Of a stretch of 6,264 bases of DNA, positions 5,816-6,264 are shown one piece after another. Source of the stretch: DASROJ01 sp035646975. GTDB lineage: Bacteria; Acidobacteriota; Polarisedimenticolia; JACPZX01; DASXTC01. The notes under the pieces are model-generated. The model was given only the letters and a program-made list of their open reading frames with translations. It ran no database searches and was not told the DNA's origin. Position 1 is the first letter of the stretch. Every line of letters begins with the position of its first letter. The stretch is from NCBI GenBank assembly GCA_035646975.1, contig DASROJ010000354.1, positions 1 to 6,264 of the forward strand. The letters are read 5' to 3'. Made by a program: the position numbers and the translations under genes.

Positions 5816-6264
5816 ATGAGCCATTCTGGCAAGTCCATCGGGTCGCGTCGTGTGCTCGTCCTGGTTGTCACGGCTGTGATGGCATCGGCGATATCGCGGC
5901 TTCCGGCCGGCAGCGGCAATCTGGGCAAGCCGACCATCCTGGCCGCTGGCAGCTCAACGACCGACGCCACATTCAACCCAACATATACGCAACCTATTAC
6001 TTCCGGTCAGACGATCGCCGTTGTTCGTAACGGTCTTGTGGCGCAGATCGACGCCGACCCGAACTTCGTGGCAACCGCAATCGTTGACCCCAATGACCCC
6101 AATTCCGCCTCCTTCAGCATCACGACGCAGAGCGGCGGCGAAATCGATCATCTGAAACTCTGCGAGAATGACTCCAATATCGACAATCTTGGCGTCTCTT
6201 TCGCGATGGGCAAGGATGTCGCCCTGCTCAACAAACCGACCACGATCAACGGCAACGGCGATTA
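5816..6264 (+). CDS. Exported protein of unknown function, N-terminal part (3' end outside window)
   Basis: I translated this frame by hand from the ATG at 5816; it is open for 149 codons to the right edge. The N-terminus looks like a Sec signal peptide: basic residues Lys6, Arg11 and Arg12, then a hydrophobic core of Val, Leu and Ala at about residues 13-26; cleavage probably falls near residues 24-32 but has no single clear site. The mature part is rich in Thr, Ser, Asn, Asp and Gly with many short beta-like stretches, and has one cysteine (116) in the visible portion. DPNDPN at 91-96 is a short internal repeat. I recognise no family; the composition suits an extracellular or surface beta-rich protein. 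Codon use looks slightly less GC-biased than in the kinase gene. It lies 119 bp after the kinase gene on the same strand and probably has its own promoter. A link to the kinase is possible but not shown. Confidence 0.75.
   Translation, partial: MSHSGKSIGSRRVLVLVVTAVMASAISRLPAGSGNLGKPTILAAGSSTTDATFNPTYTQPITSGQTIAVVRNGLVAQIDADPNFVATAIVDPNDPNSASFSITTQSGGEIDHLKLCENDSNIDNLGVSFAMGKDVALLNKPTTINGNGD

Overview
The window is GC-rich with strong G/C preference at codon third positions. It carries four protein-coding genes, two of them cut by the window edges, and no RNA gene, insertion sequence or CRISPR array that I can see. A very large Hanks-type Ser/Thr kinase fused to a STAND-type ATPase and TPR repeats, beside a multi-cluster ferredoxin and secreted proteins of no known family, suggests a GC-rich environmental bacterium with eukaryote-like signalling, such as an Acidobacteriota or Myxococcota-like lineage. 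This placement is inference from gene content only; there is no marker gene.

Layout. Positions 1-1057 (minus strand) hold a gene running off the left edge. It encodes a protein with an unrecognised N-terminal region of about 175 residues followed by four CX2CX2CX3C [4Fe-4S] motifs. Upstream of it on the same strand, after a 61-bp gap, lies a small gene (1119-1613) for an exported protein of unknown function; the two are probably co-transcribed. A divergent intergenic region (1614-1769) contains spaced TGTRAC half-sites and a perfect 8-bp inverted repeat. From it the plus-strand gene at 1770-5696 reads away; it encodes a 1308-residue soluble protein: kinase, then AAA/STAND ATPase, then eleven TPR units of exactly 40 residues. 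A 119-bp AT-richer gap (5697-5815) with a possible promoter, a small hairpin and a G8 ribosome-binding site leads to a fourth gene (5816 to the right edge) encoding the start of an exported protein of unknown family.

Function. The kinase-ATPase-TPR protein looks like a cytosolic signal integrator: the TPR array would bind a partner or ligand, the NTPase would act as a switch, and the kinase would be the output. Nothing in the sequence ties it directly to the ferredoxin or to the exported proteins apart from adjacency and possible shared intergenic motifs. I see no proof of a new system. The best leads are the ferredoxin with its unknown N-terminal region, the indel-free TPR array, the divergent operator-like region, and the G8 tract in front of the last gene.
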